A program made the translations under genes and the position numbers. Positions 56,602 to 64,000 of a stretch of DNA of 64,000 nucleotides are shown here, in pieces (within the stretch, counting starts at the first letter, position 1; each line of letters begins with the position of its first letter). The notes under the pieces are model-generated. The model ran no database searches. It was not told where the DNA came from and saw only the letters and a list, made by a program, of their open reading frames with translations. The stretch is taken from the NCBI RefSeq assembly GCF_004193175.1, contig NZ_SAUH01000001.1, forward strand, positions 3,412,501 through 3,476,500. The letters run 5' to 3'. The stretch is from Streptomyces sp. RFCAC02 (GTDB lineage: Bacteria; Actinomycetota; Actinomycetes; Streptomycetales; Streptomycetaceae).

Positions 56602-58242
56602 GTGAGCACCAGCAGTCGTGACCGAACGGCGCACACCATCCCCCGCACCCTCCCCGGCGGACCGGTGCCCGACGCCGGCTCAGGCGCGGACGGCGAGGCG
56701 CACCTCGACGGCCTGTTCACGTACTGCCTGTCCCTCGTCTGCGAGCACGACGGCGCGACGGCCGCGCTCGGCGAGGCGCTCGCCCTCGCCGAGCGGCGCA
56801 CGGAGCGCGGTCGCGCCCCGGGGGACCCCGCGCAGCTCCGGTCCTGGTTCTACGCCCTCGCCCGCTGGGCGTGCGCGCGGCGGCTCGCGGCCGACGGCGG
56901 CGCGGCCGGCCCGGCGACCGCGCCCCGTCCGACCGGCGACGAGACCGAGGACCGGCGGCGCCGCCGCGACCTGGCCGCCCTGTCGTGGCCCGAGGCGGCG
57001 GGCGCGTCGCGCGCGCAGCGCGAGGCACTCGAACTCGCCGTCCGCCACCAGCTCGGCGTGCGCGAGACGGCGCGGGTCCTGCGGCTGACGGAGAGCGCCG
57101 CCCACACCCTCGTGACGACGGGCGCCCGCGAGGTCGAGCGGACCCGTGCCGCCCTGGCCGCCGTCGAGTCGGCCGGCTGTCCGGCCACGGCCGCGCTCGC
57201 CGGGGACGACCCGGGGCTGCTCCTCGGTCCCGGGCTGCGCCGCGAACTCCTCCGCCACGTCGACGCGTGCGCGTCCTGCCGCCTCGTGGCGCAGCGGGCG
57301 CTGGCCGCGGTGCCGCGGCCGGACGGCGGCCCGGCCGTGGGGACGCGGCTGACGGTGCTGCCCGCGCCCCGGACGGCCGTGGCGGCGGCGCGGCTGGCGG
57401 CCCGGCGGGCCGGGGGGCGGCAGGCGCCGCGGTTCGACCGGGCCGGGTTCCCGCTGGCGGACGGGGACCGGGCCGCGCGCCGGGAGCGGCTGCGCGGCCG
57501 TGCGCTGACGGCGTCGGCCGTGGCCGCCGTGGTCGCGGCGCCGGTCCTCGCGCTGTGGGCGGCGTACGAGGGCGCGCCCGACACCGGCGACGCCGGCCGT
57601 ACCGAGGACACGGCCGCGACGGCCCAGGACAGGTCGCTCGACGGCGCCGGCGCGGCGGACGGCGGCGTCGCGTACACGACGGACGGCGGCGCGGGCACCG
57701 AGCCGCAGGATGGCACCGCCGGGCCGGGGGACCGTACCGGCGCCGACGCGGGTCCTGGCACCGATGAGCGGTCGGACCCGTCCTCCGACGAGGAGACCGG
57801 CGAGGCGGCGGACGGCACGGAGGGGGCCGACGGGGGAGCGGACGGCGGCGCCGACGCGGGACCCGGGTCGCTCACCGCGGACGCCGTCGTCACGGACGCG
57901 GGGACGACCGTCACGCTCACCGCGTCGGGCGGCGGGCCGGTGACCTGGAGCGCCGTGTCCGACGCCGACTGGCTCCTGCTCAGCAGCACCTCGGGCACGC
58001 TCGCGCCGGGCGAGAGCGAGGTCATCACGGTCACGGTCGACGCGTCCCGGGAGCCGGAGGGGCCGTGGCAGGGCCGGATCTCGGTGCAGCCGGCGGCGGC
58101 CGTCATCACCGTCGAGGGCTCGGGCGAGCCGGCCGGCACGGACCCGGAACCGACGGATCCGCCGGCCCCGCCGGAGGAGACGCCGGACCCGCCGGCGCCG
58201 ACCGACGACCCGGCCACGGAGGAGGCACCGCCCGAGTCCTGA
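56602..58242 (+). CDS. Sigma-factor-like/zinc anti-sigma/transmembrane/BACON-like fusion protein
   Basis: 546 residues, GTG start. Residues about 35-95 look like ECF sigma region 2, and 125-182 like region 4 with a helix-turn-helix (LGVRETARVLRLTESAAHTLV). Residues 219-226 (HVDACASC) match the H-X3-C-X2-C zinc motif of anti-sigma factors. One membrane helix lies at about 301-322, then an acidic Gly/Thr-rich linker, and a beta domain at about 415-500 resembling BACON (WSAVSDADWLLLSSTSGTLAPGES). The end is Pro-rich. It is divergent from radA. Role unknown; it may signal across the membrane. Confidence 0.8.
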   Translation: MSTSSRDRTAHTIPRTLPGGPVPDAGSGADGEAHLDGLFTYCLSLVCEHDGATAALGEALALAERRTERGRAPGDPAQLRSWFYALARWACARRLAADGGAAGPATAPRPTGDETEDRRRRRDLAALSWPEAAGASRAQREALELAVRHQLGVRETARVLRLTESAAHTLVTTGAREVERTRAALAAVESAGCPATAALAGDDPGLLLGPGLRRELLRHVDACASCRLVAQRALAAVPRPDGGPAVGTRLTVLPAPRTAVAAARLAARRAGGRQAPRFDRAGFPLADGDRAARRERLRGRALTASAVAAVVAAPVLALWAAYEGAPDTGDAGRTEDTAATAQDRSLDGAGAADGGVAYTTDGGAGTEPQDGTAGPGDRTGADAGPGTDERSDPSSDEETGEAADGTEGADGGADGGADAGPGSLTADAVVTDAGTTVTLTASGGGPVTWSAVSDADWLLLSSTSGTLAPGESEVITVTVDASREPEGPWQGRISVQPAAAVITVEGSGEPAGTDPEPTDPPAPPEETPDPPAPTDDPATEEAPPES

Positions 58243-58963
58243 CCGGGACCGGCCGCCCGGTTCCCCGGCGGCCGGGTCGTGCCGGTGCCGAGGCCGACAG
58301 GGGCGTCGGACCGGACGCGCGGGGAGCCCGCTGCTCCCCGCGCGTCCCCGTCAGGCGCAGGCCGTTTCCGCCTCGGGGGCGCCGTGGTCCGCCGCTCGGG
58401 GCGGCGGGCCGGTTGTACGGGTGCCTGCCGCCCGTGCTCGTGCGCGTCCCGTCGCTGCGGCTCTGCCGGCCTGTCGGCTCCGCAGTCACCGGCGGTTCGG
58501 CCCGGTCAGCGCCCGGCGCGCGTCCGCGACACCGTGTTCCCGGGACCGCTTCCCAAAGGCACCGCCGCGCGACCATCACGCCCTGGCCGGTGGCCCCCGG
58601 AACCTCGGCATCGGGCCGCGCGCGACACGGCAGGCATCCGGTGCGCCGCTCCGCGTACCGCCTGCCGGCCCCGGGCACACGGAGTACCCGATCGTTCGGG
58701 CCGTCCGACCGGCCGGCCGAGGCCCGCACAACCGCGGCCACCCCGGGACGCGGGCGGGTGCCCCGGCTGCCGCACCCGGTCGCCCGGCGGCTCGGCAAGG
58801 CGGCCGTGCGCGTCGCCCGGCAGGCCGAGGCGGTCGGGCGCGAACACGAGGACCGTCGTCCGGCGCTCCGGCGGCGCTGTCGGCCGGGAAGCCGGCCACC
58901 GTGCCGCCGGTGTGCGGGTCCGGGAGGCCGGAACGGCAGCCGCCGTCCGGTCCGTCCGCCGTG
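58243..58963. other. 721-base gap without a convincing gene
   Basis: No reading frame here has family similarity or credible amino-acid composition on either strand. The sequence is GC-rich throughout, with CCGGCCGG-type and RCCGG-type runs. It may be regulatory, a degraded gene, or the site of a past insertion. I see no RNA gene in it. Confidence 0.5.
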
Positions 58964-59602
58964 TCAGGGCGTGCCGGTGAGGTGCTGCTGGACGACCGGG
59001 GCCAGGCGGCGGATCAGGTCCTCCACGTCGGCGCCGGCCAGGGGCTCCACCTGGAGCACGTAGCGCAGCAGGACGACGCCCACGAGCTGCCCGGCCGCCA
59101 GCTCGGCGCGCAGCCGGGCGTCCGGGGCGTCGAGGCCGCCGGCGATCCGGCCCAGCAGCTCCGTGCCGACGTAGGCGCGGAAGATGCGCGCCGCCGTCTC
59201 GTTCACCACCGCCGAGCGGACCACCGCGAGCAGCGGACTGCGGGTCACCGGGTCCTCCCACACGCGGAAGAACAGCCGCGTGAACCGCAGTCCGAACTCC
59301 GCCACCGGGAACCGCGCCTCCTCCGGCAGCCGCCGGACCGCCGGCTCGGCGGCCGCCGCGACCGCCGCGGCGAAGACGCCCTCCTTGGTGCCGAAGTAGT
59401 GGTGGACGAGCGCCGGGTTGACGTCGGCGCCGCGCGCGATGGCGCGGATCGACGCCTTGTCGTACCCGTGCTCCCCGAACGCGGCGCGCGCCGAGGCCAG
59501 GATGCGCTGCCGCGTGTCCGGCGTGCCGTCCGCCGCCGCGGCGCGCGGCGGGCGGCCGGGGCCGCGCCGCGGGCGCCCGCCGTGCCCGGGGGCGGCCGTC
59601 AC
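58964..59602 (-). CDS. TetR-family transcriptional regulator
   Basis: 212 residues. A Gly/Arg/Pro-rich N-terminal tail ([18 protein letters not shown]) precedes the TetR helix-turn-helix [47 protein letters not shown]. The C-terminal domain has the Tet[17 protein letters not shown] and [17 protein letters not shown] pattern. GTG at 59602 overlaps the stop of the upstream isomerase-like gene (GTGA). It may bind the AT-rich palindromes at 60492-60519. Confidence 0.92.
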   Translation of the reverse strand: MTAAPGHGGRPRRGPGRPPRAAAADGTPDTRQRILASARAAFGEHGYDKASIRAIARGADVNPALVHHYFGTKEGVFAAAVAAAAEPAVRRLPEEARFPVAEFGLRFTRLFFRVWEDPVTRSPLLAVVRSAVVNETAARIFRAYVGTELLGRIAGGLDAPDARLRAELAAGQLVGVVLLRYVLQVEPLAGADVEDLIRRLAPVVQQHLTGTP

Positions 59603-60432
59603 GGCCGGCTGTCCCCGCGCGGCGTGCCCGCCGGCGTGGCCAGGTGCAGCCGGGTGAACGCCAGGGCCTCGGCGAGGTCCGCCTCGCGCTGCGCCGACGA
59701 GGTGGCGCGGCGCGTGTTGATCTCGGCGACGACGTGCCCGGTGTAGCCGGCGGCGGCGAGCCCCTCCAGCAGTTCGGCGCACGGCTGCGACCCGCGCCCC
59801 GGCACGAGGTGCTCGTCCTTCCCCGAGCCGCTGCCGTCCGCGATGTGCACATGGCCGAGGCGGTCGCCCATGCGGCGGGCCATGGCGAGGGTGTCGGTCC
59901 GCGCGGTCGCCGTGTGGGAGAGGTCGAGGGTGTAGTGGGGGAAGTCCTCGTCGGTCGGGTCCCAGCCGGGGGCGTACGCCTGCATCTCGCGGTCCCGGTA
60001 GCGCCAGGGGTACATGTTCTCCACGGCGAAGCGGACGTCCGTCTCCTCGGCGAGCCGGTGGATGCCCGTGACGAAGTCCCGGACGTAGGAGCGCTGCCAG
60101 CGGAACGGCGGGTGCACCACCACGGTGGAGGCGCCGAGCCGTTCGGCGGCGGCACGGGCCAAGGTCAGCTTGCGCCAGGGGTCGGTCGACCACACCCGCT
60201 GCGTCACCAGCAGGCAGGGCGCGTGCACGGCCAGCACGGGGACGCCGTGCTCGTCGGACAGGCGCCGCAGCGCGTCGAGGTCCTGGCTCACCGGGTCGGT
60301 CCAGACCATCACCTCGACGCCGTCGTAGCCGAGCCGGCCGGCTATCTCGAAGGCCGCCGCCGTGTTCTCCGGATACACGGAGGCGGTCGAGAGCGCCACC
60401 TTCGCCTCCGGGACGCGTACCTGATGTGCCAC
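59599..60432 (-). CDS. Sugar phosphate isomerase/epimerase-type TIM barrel protein
   Basis: 277 residues of the AP-endonuclease-2/xylose-isomerase-like TIM barrel. Metal-site candidates are in [52 protein letters not shown] and VVAEINTR. The family spans isomerases, epimerases and endonuclease IV. The ATG at 60432 is followed by [19 protein letters not shown]. Coupled with the TetR gene downstream, and divergent from the ABC exporter, 71 bases apart. Substrate unknown. Confidence 0.88.
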   Translation of the reverse strand: MAHQVRVPEAKVALSTASVYPENTAAAFEIAGRLGYDGVEVMVWTDPVSQDLDALRRLSDEHGVPVLAVHAPCLLVTQRVWSTDPWRKLTLARAAAERLGASTVVVHPPFRWQRSYVRDFVTGIHRLAEETDVRFAVENMYPWRYRDREMQAYAPGWDPTDEDFPHYTLDLSHTATARTDTLAMARRMGDRLGHVHIADGSGSGKDEHLVPGRGSQPCAELLEGLAAAGYTGHVVAEINTRRATSSAQREADLAEALAFTRLHLATPAGTPRGDSRP

Positions 60433-60491
60433 GGCGCCAAGCCTACGGCTCCGCGTGCGCAGCGCGGCTTGACGCGCGGTCCGGCCGGTGC

Positions 60492-60519
60492 TTAATTAAA
60501 CGCATGATTAATAAATCAT
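60492..60519 (+). promoter_or_regulatory. AT-rich double palindrome over the ABC gene start
   Basis: TTAATTAA (60492-60499) and ATGATT-AATA-AATCAT (60504-60519, perfect 6-base arms) are together a rare AT-rich patch in this genome. The second palindrome contains the ATG of the ATPase gene. This resembles a TetR-type operator; no ribosome site is visible before that ATG, hinting at a leaderless message. Confidence 0.55.
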
Positions 60520-61274
60520 CGGGCGCGCCGCCCGGCGCCGTCGTCGCGCGCGGTCTCGCGGTACGGCGCGGTGTCGTGTCCGTCCTGAAGGGGCTCGACT
60601 TCACCGTCCCGGCCGGCAGTGTCACCGGGCTGCTCGGCCCGTCCGGCTGCGGCAAGACGACCCTCATGCGCGCGATCGTCGGCGCCCAGGCGCGGGTCAC
60701 CGGCACCCTCGACGTGCTGGGCGCCCCGGCGGGCAGCGCCGGGCTGCGCGTCCGGATCGGGTACGTCACCCAGGCGCCGTCCGTCTACCTCGACCTGACC
60801 GTCCGGCAGAACCTCGACTACTTCGCCGCCGTCCTCGGGGTGCACCGCGCCGCCCGCCGCGACAGGGTCGAGCGCGCCCTCGCCGACGTGGACCTCACCC
60901 GGCACGGCGACGCCCTCACCACCGCGCTCTCCGGCGGCCAGCGCTCGCGCGTCTCCCTGGCCGTCGCGCTGCTCGGCACGCCGGACCTGCTCGTCCTGGA
61001 CGAGCCGACCGTCGGTCTCGACCCGGTGCTGCGCCGCGACCTGTGGAACCTCTTCCACCGCCTCGCCGACGAGCGGGGCGCCACCCTCCTCGTCTCGTCG
61101 CACGTCATGGACGAGGCCGACCGCTGCGGACGCCTCCTGCTCCTGCGCGACGGACGCCTCCTCGCCGAGGGGACACCCGACGACCTGCGGGAACGCACCC
61201 GCGCCGACACCATCGAGGACGCGTTCCTGCACCTCGTGGACCAGGACAGGGCCAAGGACGGAGACCACCGGTGA
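60504..61274 (+). CDS. ABC transporter ATPase (ABC-2 exporter type)
   Basis: 256 residues. Walker A is [10 protein letters not shown], the signature LSGGQRSRVSLAVAL, Walker B LLVLDEPTVGLDP, and the switch His in LLVSSHVMDEADRCG. Such ATPases drive ABC-2 exporters of drugs, lipids or antibiotics. It is coupled to the permease by GTGA (61271-61274). A TetR repressor near by is the usual control. Start at 60504 lacks a ribosome site; later GTGs before VARGLAVRRG are alternatives. Confidence 0.93.
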   Translation: MINKSSGAPPGAVVARGLAVRRGVVSVLKGLDFTVPAGSVTGLLGPSGCGKTTLMRAIVGAQARVTGTLDVLGAPAGSAGLRVRIGYVTQAPSVYLDLTVRQNLDYFAAVLGVHRAARRDRVERALADVDLTRHGDALTTALSGGQRSRVSLAVALLGTPDLLVLDEPTVGLDPVLRRDLWNLFHRLADERGATLLVSSHVMDEADRCGRLLLLRDGRLLAEGTPDDLRERTRADTIEDAFLHLVDQDRAKDGDHR

Positions 61275-62008
61275 ACGCCACCCGTACCCTCGCCACCGCG
61301 CAGCGCGTACTGCGCCAGCTCCGCCACGACCCCCGCACCATCGCGCTGCTGCTCCTCATCCCGGTGCTGCTGCTGGTGCTCCTGTACTACGTCTTCGACT
61401 CCGACCCCGGTGCCTTCGACCGCATCGGATCATCCCTGCTGGGCATCTTCCCGATGGTGACGATGTTCCTCGTCACCTCCATCGCCACACTGCGGGAGCG
61501 CACCTCCGGCACGCTGGAACGGCTCCTCGCCATGCCGCTGGGCAAGGGCGACCTGATCCTCGGCTACGCCCTCGCGTTCGGCGCGCTCGCCGCCGTCCAG
61601 GCCGGTGTCGCCACGGGGGTCGCGCTGTGGTTCCTCGACCTGGACGTCGCCGGCTCGCCGTGGCTGCTGCTCGTCGTCGCGCTGCTGAACGCCCTGCTGG
61701 GCACCGCGCTCGGGCTGTTCGTCTCCGCGTTCGCGGCATCGGAGTTCCAGGCCGTGCAGTTCATGCCCGCCGTGCTCTTCCCGCAGATCCTGCTGTGCGG
61801 GCTGTTCGCGCCGCGCGACTCCATGCAGCCGGTCCTGGAGTACGCCTCCGACGTGCTGCCGATGTCGTACTCGGTCGACGGCATGGAGCAGGTCCTGCGC
61901 CACACCGACCTCACCGGCGACTGGGTGCGTGACGCCCTCGTCGTCGCCGCCTTCGCCGCCGGGCTCCTCGCGCTCGGTGCCGCGACGCTGCGCCGCCGCA
62001 CCGCCTGA
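61271..62008 (+). CDS. ABC-2 type transporter permease
   Basis: 245 residues with six predicted helices (about 26-42, 58-76, 104-126, 133-155, 165-181 and 218-238). RERTSGTLERLLAMPLGKGDLILGY is the ABC-2 signature region after helix 2, and FPQILLCGLFAPRDSMQPVLEYASDVLPMSYSVDG follows the usual late pattern, cut here for length. GTG start overlaps the ATPase stop. Exported compound unknown. Confidence 0.92.
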   Translation: MNATRTLATAQRVLRQLRHDPRTIALLLLIPVLLLVLLYYVFDSDPGAFDRIGSSLLGIFPMVTMFLVTSIATLRERTSGTLERLLAMPLGKGDLILGYALAFGALAAVQAGVATGVALWFLDLDVAGSPWLLLVVALLNALLGTALGLFVSAFAASEFQAVQFMPAVLFPQILLCGLFAPRDSMQPVLEYASDVLPMSYSVDGMEQVLRHTDLTGDWVRDALVVAAFAAGLLALGAATLRRRTA

Positions 62009-62031
62009 CCGCGCCGCGGGCGGCGCCGGCG

Positions 62032-62970
62032 TCAGCCCTCCGCCGTCCGCATCCCGTCGAGCCGCCGCAGGATCACGCCCTCCCGCAGCGCCCACGGGCA
62101 CACGTCGAGCACCTCCACGCCGAAGAGGTCCATCGCCGCCTCGGCGACCAGCGCGCCCGCGAGCAACTGCCGCGCGCGGCCCTCCGAGACGCCGGGAAGC
62201 TCCTGCCGCTCCCGCACCGGCATCCCGGCGAGCTTCTGCCCCCACGTCCGCAGGTCGTCGCGGCTCAGCTCGCGCCGCACGTACAGGCCGTCCGCCGACC
62301 GCGCCGCGCCCGCCATCCGCGCGAGCTGCTTGAACGTCTTCGACGTGCCGACGACCCGGTCCGGCGCCCCGAGCCGCGTGACGTCCCGCACGGCGTCGGC
62401 GACGCACGAGCGCACGTACCGCCGCAGCGACCGCACGTCCGCCGCCGAGGGCGGGTCGCCCGGCAGCCGGGCCGCCGTCAGCCGGCCCGCGCCCAGCGGC
62501 AGCGACACCGCCGCGTCCGGCTCCTCGTCCACCCCGACCGCGATCTCCAGCGACCCGCCGCCGATGTCGAACAGCAGCAGCCGCCCCGACGACCACCCCG
62601 TCCACCGCCGCGCCGCGAGGAACGTGAGGCGCGCCTCGTCCTCGCCGGAGAGCACCCGGAGTTCGACGCCCGTGCCGTTCGCCACGCGCCGCAGCACCTC
62701 GTCCGCGTTCGTGGCCTCGCGCACCGCCGAGGTGGCAAACGGCAGCAGCTCGGCGACGCCCCGGTCCTCGGCCACCTCCAGCGCCTCGCGCACCGTGGCC
62801 ACCAGGCGGTCCACGCCGTCGGCGCCGATCGCCCCCCGCTCGTCCAGCAGTTCGGCGAGGCGCAGCTCCGTCTTGTGGGAATACGCGGGCAGCGGACGCG
62901 CCCCTGGATGCGCATCCACCACCAGCAGGTGAACCGTGTTCGAACCCACGTCGAGGACCCCGAGTCTCAT
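62032..62970 (-). CDS. Ppx/GppA-family phosphatase
   Basis: 312 residues of the exopolyphosphatase/guanosine-pentaphosphatase family. [19 protein letters not shown] is the phosphate-1 motif, [16 protein letters not shown] and [10 protein letters not shown] carry the catalytic Glu region, and [15 protein letters not shown] is phosphate-2. The length fits the short actinobacterial (Ppx1-like) form without the helical C-terminal half. ATG at 62970. It would remove terminal phosphate from polyphosphate or pppGpp; which one is not decidable here. Confidence 0.93.
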   Translation of the reverse strand: MRLGVLDVGSNTVHLLVVDAHPGARPLPAYSHKTELRLAELLDERGAIGADGVDRLVATVREALEVAEDRGVAELLPFATSAVREATNADEVLRRVANGTGVELRVLSGEDEARLTFLAARRWTGWSSGRLLLFDIGGGSLEIAVGVDEEPDAAVSLPLGAGRLTAARLPGDPPSAADVRSLRRYVRSCVADAVRDVTRLGAPDRVVGTSKTFKQLARMAGAARSADGLYVRRELSRDDLRTWGQKLAGMPVRERQELPGVSEGRARQLLAGALVAEAAMDLFGVEVLDVCPWALREGVILRRLDGMRTAEG

Positions 62971-63005
62971 GACGGTCAACGCTACCCGCCCCTTACTCTG
63001 ACTGT

Positions 63006-63890
63006 GTGGCGAAGACGAAGAGGGCGAAGCCGGGCAAGGCGCACAAGCAGCTCGACGGTGCGCGACGGCGCGCGGCGGGGGAGGAGGTGCCGCTCGACCA
63101 CGCCCGTGCATGGGTCGAGTTCCCCGACCCGGCCGACTCCGAACAGGTGTTCCGCTGCGACCTGACGTGGCTCACATCACGCTGGAACTGTGTCTTCGGC
63201 CGCGGCTGCCAGGGCATCCAGGCCGGCCGCGCGAGCGACGGCTGCTGCTCGCTCGGCGCCCACTTCTCCGACGAGGACGACGAGCGCCGCGTCGCCGGCC
63301 ACGCCGCCCGACTCACGCCCGACACCTGGCAGTTCCACGCCGAGGGCACCTCCCCGGCCGGCTTCACCGAACTCGACGAGGACGGCGACCGCCGCACCCG
63401 CCGCCACGAGGGCGCCTGCATCTTCCTGAACCGCCCCGGCTTCCCCGGCGGCGAGGGCTGCGCCCTGCACACCCTGGCGCTCGCCGAGGACCGCGAACCC
63501 CTGGAGACCAAGCCCGACGTGTGCTGGCAGCTCCCCGTCCGCCGCACCTACGACTGGGTGGAGCGCCCCGACGGCGAGGAGGTCCTGTACGTCGGCATCG
63601 GCGAGTACGACCGGCGCGGCTGGGGCGGCGGCGGCCACGACCTGCACTGGTGGTGCACCGGCGCGCCGGCCGCGCACACGGCCGCCGAGCCGCTGTTCCG
63701 CACGTACCGGCCCGAGCTGATCGAGCTGATGGGCAAGGAGGGGTACGACGTGCTCGCCGGGCTGTGCGAGCAGCGGCTCGCCGCCCAGTCCGCGCTGCCG
63801 CCCGGGGTACGCCTCCTCCCGCTGCTGGCCCCGCACCCGGCCGACCCGGTGCCCACCGTCCCCGCGCCCGCCGCCCCGGCGCCGCGCTAG
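63006..63890 (+). CDS. Cysteine-rich protein, DUF3109/YkgJ-like
   Basis: 294 residues. The N-terminus is Lys/Arg-rich. Cysteines fall at 51, 62, 68, 80 and 81, then in [18 protein letters not shown] and VCWQLP, a spacing that fits the YkgJ/DUF3109 group of predicted Fe-S or zinc proteins. The [11 protein letters not shown] stretch and a proline-rich tail end it. GTG start; divergent from the Ppx/GppA gene, 35 bases between. Function unknown. Confidence 0.82.
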   Translation: MAKTKRAKPGKAHKQLDGARRRAAGEEVPLDHARAWVEFPDPADSEQVFRCDLTWLTSRWNCVFGRGCQGIQAGRASDGCCSLGAHFSDEDDERRVAGHAARLTPDTWQFHAEGTSPAGFTELDEDGDRRTRRHEGACIFLNRPGFPGGEGCALHTLALAEDREPLETKPDVCWQLPVRRTYDWVERPDGEEVLYVGIGEYDRRGWGGGGHDLHWWCTGAPAAHTAAEPLFRTYRPELIELMGKEGYDVLAGLCEQRLAAQSALPPGVRLLPLLAPHPADPVPTVPAPAAPAPR

Positions 63891-64000
63891 CCGTCGTCCG
63901 GATGTCTCGCATCCCGGTATCCCGGTCCCGGAACGCGGGCCGGAGGCGTAGCCTCGACGGTGCACTCGTTCAGCCTCGTGAGGAGATCGGATCACCACCA

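Overview
The window is about 64 kb of very GC-rich, gene-dense DNA. Its content and order are those of a Streptomyces or close relative: the ppa/dacB/metalloprotease/tilS/hpt/ftsH/folE block, an orphan nuoD-like gene, the panC-nadB-nadC-coaX operon, lsr2 and clpC, then mutY, disA and radA. Many starts are GTG, many genes overlap by 4 bases (ATGA or GTGA), and several hairpin terminators lack a T run, which is typical of this group. It reads as conserved chromosomal core with small accessory inserts. I saw no rRNA, tRNA, CRISPR array, prophage or transposase.

Layout. 0-8 kb: a SigB/SigF-type sigma factor behind a repeat-rich leader, an Rrf2 regulator, lpdA, a double-domain AsnC regulator divergent from an MFS exporter, a coupled fluC-DUF190-fluC operon, and an MreB-like protein with degraded nucleotide-binding motifs. 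8-15 kb: a probable Zur-controlled pair (zinc-free ribosomal protein L31 plus a COG0523 protein), a DUF397/ATPase/XRE regulatory cassette sharing an operator-like palindrome, a PadR regulator, a ThrE-type exporter and an SMR exporter. 15-23 kb: ppa, dacB (S13 peptidase), a zinc metalloprotease, tilS, hpt, ftsH and folE. 23-30 kb: an OpuC-type compatible-solute ABC transporter lying between folE and DUF3180-folK-folB, which is divergent from folP. 30-37 kb: a small protein resembling the L7/L12 C-terminal domain, two bacterial PH-domain membrane proteins, the orphan NuoD-like protein facing a MidA-type methyltransferase, and a NarL-type two-component system. 37-42.5 kb: DUF2520, panC, nadB, nadC and coaX, a coupled operon for pantothenate/CoA and NAD synthesis.

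42.5-64 kb: small proteins, a BlaI-type regulator, a GNAT gene broken by an apparent one-base frameshift, lsr2, clpC with a probable ClgR site, a 3-methyladenine glycosylase, a TPR protein, an NmrA-type oxidoreductase, an ATPase/HxlR pair, mutY, a secreted-domain protein, disA, radA, and a membrane protein joining sigma-factor-like regions, a zinc anti-sigma motif and an exported beta domain. The end holds a TetR regulator, a sugar-phosphate-isomerase-like protein, a two-gene ABC exporter, a Ppx/GppA phosphatase and a cysteine-rich protein.

The most distinctive items are: (1) the sigma/anti-sigma/transmembrane/BACON-like fusion at 56602-58242; (2) the orphan NuoD-like protein that has Trp where complex I has its quinone-contacting Tyr, next to a homologue of the methyltransferase that modifies NuoD in mitochondria; (3) the paired palindromes joining the DUF397 gene to the XRE/ATPase pair; (4) the broken GNAT gene.
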